DNA from: Levilactobacillus parabrevis ATCC 53295
GTDB taxonomy: Bacteria > Bacillota > Bacilli > Lactobacillales > Lactobacillaceae
Direction: 5' to 3'
DNA: 34,895 bases
Assembly: GCF_001434055.1 (NCBI RefSeq)
Contig: NZ_AZCZ01000028.1
Location: 1-34,895 of the forward strand
Part shown: positions 7,146-15,078 of the stretch, piece by piece
Layout of the letters: each line of letters opens with the position of its first letter
Numbering within the stretch: the first letter of the stretch is position 1
Program-made: the position numbers and the translations under genes
The notes under the pieces: model-generated
Databases searched by the model: none
What the model was told of the DNA's origin: nothing
What the model saw: the letters and a program-made list of their open reading frames with translations, nothing else

Positions 7146-7499
7146 GGCGATTTTATTGTTAATCGCCTGTAACAATGGTAACCTGAAGACACGGGAGATT
7201 CTTCAGGTCCCAGGCAGAAAAAACTTTCGATACCAATCGATCTTCTGGCTGGATTGGTGGTCAATCATGTTGTTGACGTGTTGTGAAACCAGGCTAATAA
7301 CCATGAGTAATAGCGCGTTCATCTCGCGCATGGACTACGTTAACTTAAGTTGACGTAAGCAATCGTGAAACCTAAACGACGTGTTTTTTGGAAAATTGAA
7401 ACTGCTTTTGATTTTTCGCTCGCCCGGAACGGCTTCCGTTGGCGGTCGGTCAAGTTTAGAAAGTTCTTGACCAGCCGCTTTTTTTGTTGCCATTTTTGT
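7146..7499. other. Gene-free region with hairpins and a possible small RNA
   Basis: No convincing gene. GGCGATT/AATCGCC (7145-7167) forms a hairpin right after the MerR gene. ACCTGAAG (7181-7188) and CTTCAGGT (7201-7208) form a perfect 8-bp stem. TTGACG (7273-7278) and TAATAA (7295-7300), spacer 16, could start a transcript of about 175 nt that would end at the terminator at 7442-7485. Confidence 0.4.
7442..7485 (+). terminator. Intrinsic terminator in the gene-free region
   Basis: GCGG-TC-GGTCAAG pairs with CTTGACC-A-GCCGC and is followed by seven T. It may end either the MerR transcript or a small RNA starting near 7307. Confidence 0.7.
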
Positions 7500-7726
7500 C
7501 TTGGACGTGGCGGTTAACGTCGCCTCCCGGGCGGTCAACTATCGGCCGGAACGCTGGTGGCGGACGTCGGAAGCCAAGGAGCGGTCTTCCAACTTGTCCT
7601 CAAGCCGCTATGAATCGCGTCTCAAGGACACCAATTCTCTAAGCGGTCAAAATCACCACTAAGAGAATTCCACCGGCTGAGCCGATAGTTGACCGCCCTC
7701 CGGCTGACACTGACCGTGTTGCCAAG
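7500..7726 (+). repeat. Structured intergenic repeat, family 1, divergent copy F
   Basis: This copy has the same architecture as copy A with almost entirely different paired bases. The closing helix is a perfect 18-bp pairing of 7529-7546 with 7681-7698. The second helix pairs GCTGGTGG (7553-7560) with CCACCGGC (about 7670-7677). Inside are GGAAG/CTTCC, then GTCCT..AAG / CTC..AGGAC (about 7586-7629), then AATTCTCT-AG-GGT / ACC-CT-AGAGAATT (7633-7670). Outer pairs CTTGG (7500-7504) / CCAAG (7722-7726) extend the stem. The middle retains recognisable sequence (GGAAGCC, GAGCGG, CTTCC) shared with the other copies. Confidence 0.7.
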
Positions 7727-8084
7727 TCTGTAATGGCATGCAATAAGCCGCGTTGGTTTGTATCACGCTTAGCAAGCGGATATAGGTAACTATGAATCAA
7801 GAGAGGTATCCAGTCTAACTGCACCGTCGCGGGGTTCCGTTCCTATTCGACTCCGGTTCTGGCCTAAACGGTGGTCACAACGTGTCATCACATTTTTAAG
7901 ACTTAGAGATGGGCATACGCTCTGAGTAATCACTATTGTTTTAAGCTATAATAGTTAGTTTCATCCGTGAGAAATCTGTGAGAAAATGAAAGGAAAATGA
8001 AACGGCAATTTTTCTATGAAAGCTATCAAACGGGCGTTTTCATTTGTGCCATTTTGCACAGAAGAAAAAAGTTGGTCAAGATGG
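7727..8084. other. Gene-free region after copy F
   Basis: No convincing gene. A TATAAT at 7947-7952 lacks a good -35 box. A 43-codon basic frame at 7997-8128 has a poorly spaced ribosome binding site and no recognisable features. Confidence 0.4.
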
Positions 8085-8112
8085 TTGTATTTCGTCGTCA
8101 GCGTGTTAATAT
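8085..8112 (+). promoter_or_regulatory. Promoter of the GNAT gene at 8157
   Basis: TTGTAT at 8085-8090 and TAATAT at 8107-8112, spacer 16. Confidence 0.55.
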
Positions 8113-8156
8113 AACAAAATCGCTTTAAAACAAAAACATGAAGGATGGTGTTATAC

Positions 8157-8720
8157 ATGCTGTTACGACAAGCTACTATGGCGGACTTACCACAAATTGA
8201 ATCAATCATTCGTGATGGTCGTGAATTATTGGCGGCCCAAGCAATTGATCAATGGCAGGGAGCCTACCCCAACACTGCGGTCTTAGTTGACGACATTCAC
8301 CAAGGGTGGACGGTCGTGTTGGAAGAAAACAACGAAATCTTGGGGACTGCCGCAATTATTCCGGGAGAGGACCCAACGTACAAACAGATTGAAGGTCAGT
8401 GGCTGACCAAACAGGCGCCTTACTTGGCGATTCATCGTGTAGCAGTATCCAGCCACCATCATGGTCGGGGACTTGCTGGTGAATTGTTCAGTCGGCTCTT
8501 TGAACAGATTGACCACGCTGCGGACATCGAAAGTATCCGCATTGATACGCACCCTCAAAATATGGCAATGCAACACGTTATCAAGAAGAACGGTTTCACT
8601 GAAACTGGAATGATTGATCTCGCAGCCGTTGATATGCCCGGCACGAAGGATTTTGCTTACGAACGGGTCACGGCTAACGTTAAACCAGAACACGTGCTGC
8701 ACTCAGTGACGACTAAGTAA
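8157..8720 (+). CDS. GNAT-family N-acetyltransferase
   Basis: A 187-residue acetyl-CoA-dependent acetyltransferase. The fold is recognisable from LLRQATMADLPQIESIIRDGRELL at the N-terminus and the acetyl-CoA loop region IHRVAVSSHHHGRGLAGELFSRL (about residues 92-114, the R/Q-x-x-G-x-G/A motif being HHHGRGLA). The C-terminal NMAMQHVIKKNGF (about 138-150) is the usual final part. The substrate is unknown. AAGGA at 8141-8145 favours the ATG at 8157 over the ATG at 8145, which overlaps it. It is a single-gene unit with its own promoter and terminator. Confidence 0.9.
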   Translation: MLLRQATMADLPQIESIIRDGRELLAAQAIDQWQGAYPNTAVLVDDIHQGWTVVLEENNEILGTAAIIPGEDPTYKQIEGQWLTKQAPYLAIHRVAVSSHHHGRGLAGELFSRLFEQIDHAADIESIRIDTHPQNMAMQHVIKKNGFTETGMIDLAAVDMPGTKDFAYERVTANVKPEHVLHSVTTK

Positions 8721-8764
8721 TTTTAGGACGCCCGGCGCTGCTAAATAAAGAATGTATATAATAG

Positions 8765-8805
8765 TAGGATTGGTTCCGCTTTCATCGGGAATTGATCCTA
8801 TTTTT
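8765..8805 (+). terminator. Terminator of the GNAT gene
   Basis: TAGGATTGGTTCC pairs with GGAATTGATCCTA (three G-U pairs), then five T. Confidence 0.8.
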
Positions 8806-8835
8806 GTATCAAAGTCAGGTTTGCCGAAAACCACC

Positions 8836-8864
8836 TTTTCATTCACCCTAAACTCTGCGATAAT
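8836..8864 (+). promoter_or_regulatory. Promoter of the CDF transporter gene
   Basis: TTTTCA at 8836-8841 and GATAAT at 8859-8864, spacer 17. The -35 box is weak. Confidence 0.5.
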
Positions 8865-8895
8865 AGGAAGTAGTCAACCATAGGGGTGATGCGCG

Positions 8896-9795
8896 TTGGA
8901 AAAGAGTAGCTTATCGGGTGGCCGGTTCTTTCTGGTTACTGTGTTAAATGTTGTGATTACGATATTTGAATTCATCGGGGGTCTATTGTCGGGCAGTCTT
9001 TCACTGCTCTCAGACGCCTTTCACAACTTTGGCGACGCGCTCTCCATCGTGTTGAGTTACGCGGCCCATAAGATTGGTGGTCGGCAGCAGACCCGCACCA
9101 ACACGTACGGTTACCGGCGTGCGGAAATCTTGGCGGCGCTGTTGAATGCCCTGGTGTTGGTGGTCGTCTGCGTCATTCTGGCGGTCGAGGCTGTCCGGCG
9201 ACTCTTCCATCCCGAGCACGTGCAGGGGACGGTGATGCTCCTAGTCGCCGTCGTTAGTTTTGGCGCGAATCTCTTATCAACGGTTCTTTTGAATCGCGGG
9301 GCTAAGCACAATCTAAACGTTCGGGCGACCTACCTGCACTTATTGAGTGATGCGCTGGCATCAGTTGGTGTGATTGTTGGGGCCGTGATGATCACCGTGT
9401 GGCACGTGAACTGGGTTGATCCCGTAATTACGATTCTGGTGGGCATTTACATTGCCATTGAGTCTTGGCCAATCGTGAAGCAGACGTTGGGCATCCTGAT
9501 GGAAGCTTCGCCGGACCTCGACTATGAGGCGATAGCTCAGGATATTGAGCGGTTGCCGGAAGTTGAGGGGGTCCATCACCTGCACGCTTGGCAAATTGAC
9601 GAGAACAACATTGTCTTTTCGGTACACGTGAATATGGATGATCTTCCACTAGCGGAGATTGAACCGATTTATCGGCAGATTGAAACCTTGCTGTGTCGGA
9701 AGTATAATGTAAATCACGTGACGATTCAGGCGGAGTGCCACCGTGGTGAGCACGAAGCGTTATTTTATGATCAAAATGATTGGCGGCACGAGTAA
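8896..9795 (+). CDS. Cation diffusion facilitator metal efflux protein (CzcD/ZitB-like)
   Basis: A 299-residue CDF transporter that exchanges divalent cations, most often Zn2+, for protons. It has six membrane helices (residues about 10-205). The intramembrane metal site is visible as D40/H43-N-F-G-D47 in helix 2 and H148-L-L-S-D152 in helix 5, the HxxxD pattern typical of zinc carriers. The cytoplasmic C-terminal domain (about 208-285) contains HHLHAWQID, with the usual histidines. The start is TTG 8896 with AGGGGTGAT upstream. The metalloregulator gene 50 bases downstream suggests a metal-homeostasis unit; zinc versus cadmium, cobalt or manganese is not settled. Confidence 0.9.
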   Translation: MEKSSLSGGRFFLVTVLNVVITIFEFIGGLLSGSLSLLSDAFHNFGDALSIVLSYAAHKIGGRQQTRTNTYGYRRAEILAALLNALVLVVVCVILAVEAVRRLFHPEHVQGTVMLLVAVVSFGANLLSTVLLNRGAKHNLNVRATYLHLLSDALASVGVIVGAVMITVWHVNWVDPVITILVGIYIAIESWPIVKQTLGILMEASPDLDYEAIAQDIERLPEVEGVHHLHAWQIDENNIVFSVHVNMDDLPLAEIEPIYRQIETLLCRKYNVNHVTIQAECHRGEHEALFYDQNDWRHE

Positions 9796-9849
9796 TTGTG
9801 CTGTTGCGGTTGTTGGGTTAGGAACATAATCTAGATGAGGTGAACAGTG

Positions 9850-10497
9850 ATGACTCCGATGAAGGAGGATTATTTAAAAATTATTTTTGAGCTGGGTGGT
9901 AAGCAAAAGAAAGTTTCCAATAAACAGATTGCTATCAGCTTGAATATTGCTGCCGGGTCCGTGACCGAAATGGTCAATAAGATGACGGCAGAGGGCTTGG
10001 CCGAGCATACGCCTTACGCCGGCATTTCCCTGACTAACCGGGGAATCCGGTTGGCCGAAGATTTGGTTCGTAAGCACCGAATCTGGGAAGTCTTTCTCGT
10101 GGAAAAGTTGGATTACGATTTGCCCGACGTTCACGCGGAAGCTGAAGTGCTGGAACATGTGACGAGTCCCAAATTAGTTAATTCGCTGGACGACATGCTG
10201 GGTCACCCCACGCATTGTCCCCATGGTGGGGTCATTCCGGACCGGTTTGGCCACTACCATGAAGACAGCCATACCGTCTTAAACGATGCCAAGGATGGCT
10301 CGGTTGTGACTGTGGACCGGTTTATCGATAATCGGGACCTGTTGACGTATTTAGGTGACTTGGAGCTGGATATTGGCGATCAGCTGCGGATCATCAAACA
10401 CGATCCGTTTGAGGGCCCCGTGACCGTGCAGAACTTAACGGACGATGCGGAACTGATTGTGAGTTACAAGGCGTCCCACTACATCTTCATTAAATAA
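9850..10497 (+). CDS. DtxR/MntR-family metal-dependent repressor
   Basis: A 215-residue regulator of the SloR/ScaR/MtsR type. Residues about 1-65 are a winged helix-turn-helix (VSNKQIAISLNIAAGSVTEMVNKM), 66-140 the metal-binding dimerisation domain (RKHRIWEVFL, HAEAEVLEHV, HPTHCPHG), and about 150-215 a FeoA-like SH3 domain. The family uses Mn2+ or Fe2+ as co-repressor to shut down metal importers. GAGG at 9837-9840 fits the ATG at 9850; the GTG at 9847 is a less likely start. It is probably co-transcribed with the CDF exporter, which fits control of Mn/Zn balance. The target genes are not in the window. Confidence 0.9.
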   Translation: MTPMKEDYLKIIFELGGKQKKVSNKQIAISLNIAAGSVTEMVNKMTAEGLAEHTPYAGISLTNRGIRLAEDLVRKHRIWEVFLVEKLDYDLPDVHAEAEVLEHVTSPKLVNSLDDMLGHPTHCPHGGVIPDRFGHYHEDSHTVLNDAKDGSVVTVDRFIDNRDLLTYLGDLELDIGDQLRIIKHDPFEGPVTVQNLTDDAELIVSYKASHYIFIK

Positions 10498-10513
10498 ATC
10501 TGAGCTGAGCATT

Positions 10514-10707
10514 GTCGCCTGCGGCTGCCAGGGGTTCTGCCGCTGTGGGGAACGACTACAGCCAAAAGGCGGGCTTCCGTCTCGGTTTGAAACCTCGCTA
10601 AAATCGTGCGAGTTTCCAAACGCGTCCCACGGTGTAAGCCCGGGTAAAAGCAACCGTCCGGACTAACACCGTCGTCACGGCTGGCGCCACCCCTGGCTGC
10701 CTCCGTC
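10514..10707 (+). repeat. Structured intergenic repeat, family 1, copy B
   Basis: This copy is very close to copy A in the middle part. The closing helix is GCCAGGGGT / ACCCCTGGC, where copy A has GGGAT/ATCCC: a paired change. The last hairpin is GTAAGCCCGG / CCGGACTAAC. It begins 16 bases after the stop codon of the metalloregulator gene and precedes that unit's terminator, so it is probably transcribed in the 3' untranslated region. Confidence 0.75.
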
Positions 10708-10801
10708 TAGACAAACATTTAGCTGGCAACATTTAATGCCTTTGAAGCGCTGACGTAGCGTTTTAAACTTTGAGTATCAACTAAAATGTAATTAATTGAA
10801 G

Positions 10802-10835
10802 GGAACAATCGGCATCTGTCGGTTGTTCCTTTTTT
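10802..10835 (+). terminator. Terminator downstream of repeat copy B
   Basis: GGAACAA-CG pairs with CG-TTGTTCC and is followed by six T. It is the first terminator after the CDF-metalloregulator genes. Confidence 0.85.
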
Positions 10836-10851
10836 CTATGGTTGACGGCAG

Positions 10852-10957
10852 GTCGCCTGCGGATGTCGGAAATTCTGTGATGACTGAACGGGGAGGTCCG
10901 AGCGCCCGTTCAGTCATCACCGCCACGGCTGGCTCCATTCCTGGCCTCCTCCGGCTA
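10852..10957 (+). repeat. Structured intergenic repeat, family 1, short copy C
   Basis: A 106-nt version that keeps the family ends (GTCGCCTGCGG... and ...CTGGCCTCCTCCGGC) but has only the last hairpin. That hairpin is a perfect 15-bp stem, TGATGACTGAACGGG (10878-10892) / CCCGTTCAGTCATCA (10905-10919), unrelated in sequence to the same hairpin in other copies. Confidence 0.7.
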
Positions 10958-11449
10958 GGATCGTCATGGCCATTGATACAGGTTACATACCGATATAAGT
11001 TTAGTATCCGAATGAGATGTATCCGCTATTTTAACGATTCTATGACTGTAAAATTTTTGTCTGATTCAGGCTGTATCGCTATGAGTCGGTGGTCTGTTAC
11101 TATCCTTAAAAGCACTTATACTTATTACTAATGTAAAAATCCGGGAATCTGTCTCACTTTTTTCAGAATACGTAGAGGTTTCGGCTGAGTATGAAAACTG
11201 GTTGGGGTTGAAGCGCCGCCTATTGCTAGTGAACGTCGACATTTGGTGGCATCTGGGGATGTTAGTTAAGTAAATAGAAGTGTCTCAGGAACAAAAGCAC
11301 CATTTGTGGTCAAAGATAGTCCAGCCGTAGGCGACACTTCGTAGACCAGCCAGCCAAATTCTAAAGTATTTGCGTTATCCGGTAAGTTAGTGGTGTCAGA
11401 CCCATAGCGACTGTCGTATAATAAATGAAAACCGGCGGGAGGGACAGAG
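10958..11449. other. Gene-free region before the ThrE-type exporter
   Basis: No convincing gene. CAGCCGTAGGCGACACTT (about 11321-11338) is close to the reverse complement of the family 1 start (GTCGCCTGCGGCTG), so it may be a leftover end. TATAAT at about 11416-11421 is a good -10 for the gene at 11450, but the -35 box is unclear. Confidence 0.4.
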
Positions 11450-12205
11450 ATGAGTAGCCAGAAGAAACGGGATCAATTAATCTTACATACGGCATTAACC
11501 GCTGGTCGAATCATGATTGAAAATGGATCGGAAGTCGAGCGGGTCGAGGATACTATGGAACGCATCGCCCACAATGCGGGGGCGAAGACCAGTCAACTCT
11601 TCGTGATGATCACGGGGATCCTGATGGCCATCAACGGGGAGGTTGGTGCTCAGATCGAGCCAGTCAAGCGCCGGACGTTTGATTTGGAAAAAATCTCTGT
11701 TGTCAATGACTTGTCGCGACAATTTGCGGCGCATAAGATCACCTTACAGGAGTTTGCTAATCGTTTGGACCACTTGGACAAGTCAACGAAGTACTTTCCG
11801 TTTTGGCTCCAGCTGCTGTCGGCTGCTATGGTCAGTGGGCCACTGGAAGTCGTCTTCCGGCACAACCTTCCCGATTTTTGGATTACCTGTGTGGTGGGAG
11901 CCTTAGGCTGGTTGGTCTTTTACCTGCTCAACAAGTTCATCCAGATTCGCTTCCTGTCAGAATTTGCGGCGGCGGCCACGATCGGTGTGCTGGCAATCTG
12001 GTCGGTTCACTTAGGGTTGGGGAATAGCGTCGATGACATTATCATCGGGAGCGTCATGCCCCTCGTACCCGGCGTGCCCATTACCAACTCGGTGCGTGAC
12101 ATTCTGGCTGGTAACCTGGTCAGTGGCCCGGCTCGGGGTGTGGAGGCTTTGGTCAGTGCGGCTGCTATCGGCTTTGGCATTGCCATGGTCTTACAATTTC
12201 TTTAG
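11450..12205 (+). CDS. Threonine/serine exporter ThrE-type subunit, large (N-terminal domain type)
   Basis: A 251-residue protein with the ThrE domain (formerly DUF1212). It starts with a soluble part of about 115 residues containing ILHTALTAGRIMIENGSEVERVEDTMERI, where the acidic E-V-E-R-V-E motif is typical, followed by about five membrane helices and the conserved VMPLVPGVPITNSVRDILAGNLVSG segment (about 203-227). In Corynebacterium ThrE this domain and the next gene's domain are fused; here they are separate, as in many Firmicutes. Export of threonine/serine or another small molecule is inferred from the family. GGGAGGGACAG precedes the ATG. Confidence 0.9.
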   Translation: MSSQKKRDQLILHTALTAGRIMIENGSEVERVEDTMERIAHNAGAKTSQLFVMITGILMAINGEVGAQIEPVKRRTFDLEKISVVNDLSRQFAAHKITLQEFANRLDHLDKSTKYFPFWLQLLSAAMVSGPLEVVFRHNLPDFWITCVVGALGWLVFYLLNKFIQIRFLSEFAAAATIGVLAIWSVHLGLGNSVDDIIIGSVMPLVPGVPITNSVRDILAGNLVSGPARGVEALVSAAAIGFGIAMVLQFL

Positions 12206-12217
12206 GGAGGGTACCAA

Positions 12218-12667
12218 ATGTCTTTGACTGAATTTTTAATTGAGGTTGCCGGTAATTACGTTGCGACCATCGGCTTTGGTATCCTACTGAATATTCCCCG
12301 TCGTGCGCTGAACTTTGCCGGGTGGATTGGGGTACTGGGCTACTTTGTGTATAAATTTATCGTCATCTGGGGTGGCGGCTACGTCGTCGGTAATATGATG
12401 GGAGCGGTCGTCATTGGAGTGGCCTCGCTACAAGCCGCCCGTATCAAGAAGATGCCAATGATTCTCTTTAACATCCCTGCACTGGTACCATTGGTGCCGG
12501 GAGGGCAGGCCTACCAGATGATCAAATACTTTGCGTTGGGCGAGAATTCCACGGCGTTTGTCTTCCTGATCCAGGTCGTCATGATTTCCGGGGCGATTGC
12601 CTTCGGGTTCCTATTGTCGGAATTGGTCAACCGGGTCCAGCAACGGGTCTGGCGGCATCGGCGATAA
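12218..12667 (+). CDS. Threonine/serine exporter ThrE-type subunit, small (C-terminal domain type)
   Basis: A 149-residue membrane protein of the ThrE_2 (DUF3815-like) type, with about four to five helices and the conserved FNIPALVPLVPGGQAYQMIKYF stretch (about residues 87-108), which mirrors VMPLVPG in the upstream gene. The gene begins 12 bases after the upstream stop codon, with GGGAGG in the gap, so the two form one operon and probably one transporter. No terminator is obvious right after it. Confidence 0.88.
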   Translation: MSLTEFLIEVAGNYVATIGFGILLNIPRRALNFAGWIGVLGYFVYKFIVIWGGGYVVGNMMGAVVIGVASLQAARIKKMPMILFNIPALVPLVPGGQAYQMIKYFALGENSTAFVFLIQVVMISGAIAFGFLLSELVNRVQQRVWRHRR

Positions 12668-12700
12668 CCTTAAGGAAGTCTGATAATCTTATAGCAACTC

Positions 12701-12728
12701 TAGAAATCTAGCGGTGGGGTGGTATACT
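12701..12728 (+). promoter_or_regulatory. Possible promoter of the PAP2 phosphatase gene
   Basis: TAGAAA at 12701-12706 and TATACT at 12723-12728, spacer 16. The -35 box is poor. Confidence 0.45.
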
Positions 12729-12777
12729 CATTGCTAGGGGTTTCCCAGAATCGGGTATGACGAAAGGAATTTTAATC

Positions 12778-13446
12778 ATGATGTTATTTAATCGAGATCG
12801 GGATCGGCCGTGGAAGTTTACACTGACCACGGTGCTTTTCCTGGTTGTGGCTTACTTTGTGAAGGTCCAGAACGCCTACGTGGACTTCTTGGATTCATCG
12901 ATCATTGATGTGATTCAAAAAAATCAGCCGGAATGGAAGACGTTATTGTACCGGGGCGTAACCAGTCTGGCAGAACCGAAATTAGCTATTATCTGGGCCT
13001 TAATTCTGGCCTTCCTACTGTGGGGCTTTAAATTCAAGATTCCAGCGCTCTGGTGTCTGGCGACCTTAGCGGGTGGGGATGTCATCGCCGCTTTGGTTAA
13101 GAAGTTCGTTGCGCGTGCGCGGCCATCAACTCATTTGGCTATCGACGATGGGTTTAGTTTTCCTAGTGGGCACGTCTTCGGAACATTTCTGATCATTGCG
13201 ATGATCTGGGTCGTGCTCTTGCCGATGATTGCGCATGCGTGGAAGGCGTGGTTACTTCGGATCATCCTGATTGTCTGGATGGGGTTGGTCATGATCTCCC
13301 GGATCTACTTAAACGCCCACTTCCCAACGGATACCATTGGGGCCATCTTACTAGCCTACCTGTGGTTACAAGTGGCAGAAGGACTCTACATTCGGTTCGC
13401 ACCGATGATGCAGAACTGGCCATTACTCAAGAGATCTGAAATTTAA
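12778..13446 (+). CDS. PAP2-family membrane phosphatase
   Basis: A 222-residue protein with about six helices and the full lipid-phosphate phosphatase signature: K108-x6-R115-P116, P129-S-G-H132, and S174-R-x5-H181-F-P183. H132 and H181 are the expected catalytic residues, placing the active site at the outer membrane face. Likely substrates are undecaprenyl pyrophosphate or phosphatidylglycerol phosphate; the sequence does not say which. AAAGGA at 12763-12768 selects the ATG at 12778; the upstream ATG at 12757 overlaps that site. It is monocistronic with a strong terminator. Confidence 0.92.
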   Translation: MMLFNRDRDRPWKFTLTTVLFLVVAYFVKVQNAYVDFLDSSIIDVIQKNQPEWKTLLYRGVTSLAEPKLAIIWALILAFLLWGFKFKIPALWCLATLAGGDVIAALVKKFVARARPSTHLAIDDGFSFPSGHVFGTFLIIAMIWVVLLPMIAHAWKAWLLRIILIVWMGLVMISRIYLNAHFPTDTIGAILLAYLWLQVAEGLYIRFAPMMQNWPLLKRSEI

Positions 13447-13489
13447 GGGTATGAAAGTGAAGCTGAGGATAAGATTCTTAGCTCAAATC

Positions 13490-13538
13490 AAAAGGTAGTT
13501 GCATCGATTCCACTGGGAATTGACGCAACTACCTTTTT
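13490..13538. terminator. Bidirectional terminator between PAP2 and esterase genes
   Basis: AAAAGGTAGTTGC pairs with GCAACTACCTTTT, with an inner ATTCC/GGAAT helix. It has T runs on both strands and sits between convergent genes. Confidence 0.88.
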
Positions 13539-13565
13539 GTCAATGGTTCTTTAAATGACTTTAAG

Positions 13566-14354
13566 TTAATTCAATTCATCCAGCCACTCGTTCGCTAAGT
13601 CCATCCAGTGGGCGACGTGGGGTAAATCGGTTCCTGGCTTCCACGCCGTCACGTGGTTGGCAAGTGCTAAGCCGTGGGGACCGTGGTGGAAGATGTGGAG
13701 GTCGGTATCCACGTGATGGGCCAGGGAAGCCTGCGCGTAACTCAGGGCATTTTGAACCGGAACCAGTGGGTCGGCGGCCGTGCCCCAGATGAAGGTTGGC
13801 ACGTTTTGGTCGTTGACTAGCTCATCTGCGGCGATGCTATCGACGTCGGCGGACCAGCTTGCTAGGACTTGCTGGTCGGTTGGGAACCCTAACTTGGATG
13901 AGATGACCGGGTAGCCGAGGATTACGGCGTTGGGTTTGACCTGGTCTGGCTGTGTTCCGGCGAGGCCATTGATCTGGTCATCGTGCCAGAGGTCATTGAA
14001 GAGGGCAACGATGTGACCACCCACGGAGAAGCCAGCGACAGTGATGCGGTTGGCATCAATGCGCCAATCCGCTGCGTGTTGACGAATCGTGGCCACACTT
14101 TGTGCCAATTCAACGACGGGTGCTGGTAGCAGGGGTTGTTTTTCTCCCGTAAAGCTATAGCGGAGAAAGAAAGCTTGGAAACCACGGGCGGACCAGGCTA
14201 GCGTCAAGTCCTCGGCCTGCTGTTCGGGGATGTGGGTGTAAGAGCCACCGGGAACGATAATCATAGCGGGATAGGCTGTATCGCCATCCTCACGCAGATA
14301 GCCCTGTAGGTAAGCCGCGGAGTCAGTGGCAAGCGACTGGGTAATAATCTTCAT
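13566..14354 (-). CDS. Alpha/beta hydrolase (acetyl esterase-like)
   Basis: A 262-residue esterase/lipase of the BD-FAE/acetyl-xylan-esterase-like group. IIVPGGSYTHIP (residues 32-43) carries the oxyanion-hole glycines. The nucleophile elbow is G108-F-S110-V-G, with the acid D195 (AADPLV) and base H227 (GPHGL), a complete catalytic triad. No signal peptide is seen, so it acts in the cytoplasm. Likely reaction: hydrolysis of short-chain acyl or carbohydrate esters; the substrate is unknown. AAGGAGG sits ahead of the ATG. It is a single-gene unit convergent with the PAP2 gene. Confidence 0.9.
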   Translation of the reverse strand: MKIITQSLATDSAAYLQGYLREDGDTAYPAMIIVPGGSYTHIPEQQAEDLTLAWSARGFQAFFLRYSFTGEKQPLLPAPVVELAQSVATIRQHAADWRIDANRITVAGFSVGGHIVALFNDLWHDDQINGLAGTQPDQVKPNAVILGYPVISSKLGFPTDQQVLASWSADVDSIAADELVNDQNVPTFIWGTAADPLVPVQNALSYAQASLAHHVDTDLHIFHHGPHGLALANHVTAWKPGTDLPHVAHWMDLANEWLDELN

Positions 14355-14468
14355 TGCAAATCCTCCTTGAGTTATTGAATCATGTTAGTATAGATGCTAA
14401 AGGTTATGCAGACGTTATATCTAATTGTAACGCACTTTATCAAAAAGTAACGAGAGGGAGTTGTGCGA

Positions 14469-15017
14469 GTGACAGCAATTTTAAAGACGCAGCGGCTAGA
14501 CTTACGCCCGCTGACGGACAGTGACTATCCGGCCTATAAGCGGCTAGTGACCAACCCGGTGATCGCGCAGCCCGTGGGCTTCTCACCACAACCGGATGAC
14601 AGGCAAGTTCGGCGGTGGTACCGTGCGGATCGAAACAGCGCGCGGTCCTATGCAATCATTCTTCATCAGACCAATCAGTTTATTGGCGCGGTTATCTTTT
14701 ACGATTGGTTCGCAGACAATGGCCTGCCTGACGAGACGAGTCTGGAATTAGGTTATTTCTTGGACCCGGAATACTGGGCGCAAGGGCTGATGCCCGAAGC
14801 CTTAATGGCGTGTTTTAAGGACTTGAAACGGGCGGAATCACCGGTTAAATCGGTCTGGGCGAACTGCCTGGTCAGCAATGGTCGGTCCTGCCAATTATTA
14901 GAAAAATTATGTTTCCAAACAATCGGTGACCAATTGATGGGCGTGACCGGTGGTGGACAAACGTTGCAACGACAGGCTTTATTTTGCCTAAACCTGAATG
15001 ATTCTCAAAATAATTGA
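14469..15017 (+). CDS. GNAT-family N-acetyltransferase (RimJ/RimL-like)
   Basis: A 182-residue protein of the RimJ/RimL/Acetyltransf_3 type, beginning with LKTQRLDLRPLTDSDYPAYKRL. It contains LELGYFLDPEYWAQGLMPEAL (about residues 92-112), the acetyl-CoA-binding stretch, and a final ANCLVSNGRSCQLLEKLCF segment typical of the group. The substrate may be a protein N-terminus or a small amine; this is unresolved. Two GTG starts are possible (14463 and 14469); GAGAGGGAG at 14452-14460 fits 14469 better. Confidence 0.85.
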   Translation: MTAILKTQRLDLRPLTDSDYPAYKRLVTNPVIAQPVGFSPQPDDRQVRRWYRADRNSARSYAIILHQTNQFIGAVIFYDWFADNGLPDETSLELGYFLDPEYWAQGLMPEALMACFKDLKRAESPVKSVWANCLVSNGRSCQLLEKLCFQTIGDQLMGVTGGGQTLQRQALFCLNLNDSQNN

Positions 15018-15036
15018 CACTAATCTAAATTTAATC

Positions 15037-15065
15037 TTGCAATTTTCAAAATTCATGAGTATACT
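15037..15065 (+). promoter_or_regulatory. Promoter of the lysine permease transcript
   Basis: TTGCAA at 15037-15042 and TATACT at 15060-15065, spacer 17. The lysine riboswitch starts just downstream. Confidence 0.8.
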
Positions 15066-15078
15066 TCAATGTATCGAA

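Noticed and set aside
7997-8128. 43-codon basic frame before the GNAT gene
   Set aside because: The ribosome binding site is only three bases from the ATG, and the composition is non-descript; not supported.
10796-11131. 111-codon frame in the gene-free region
   Set aside because: It crosses a terminator and repeat copy C and has no ribosome binding site.
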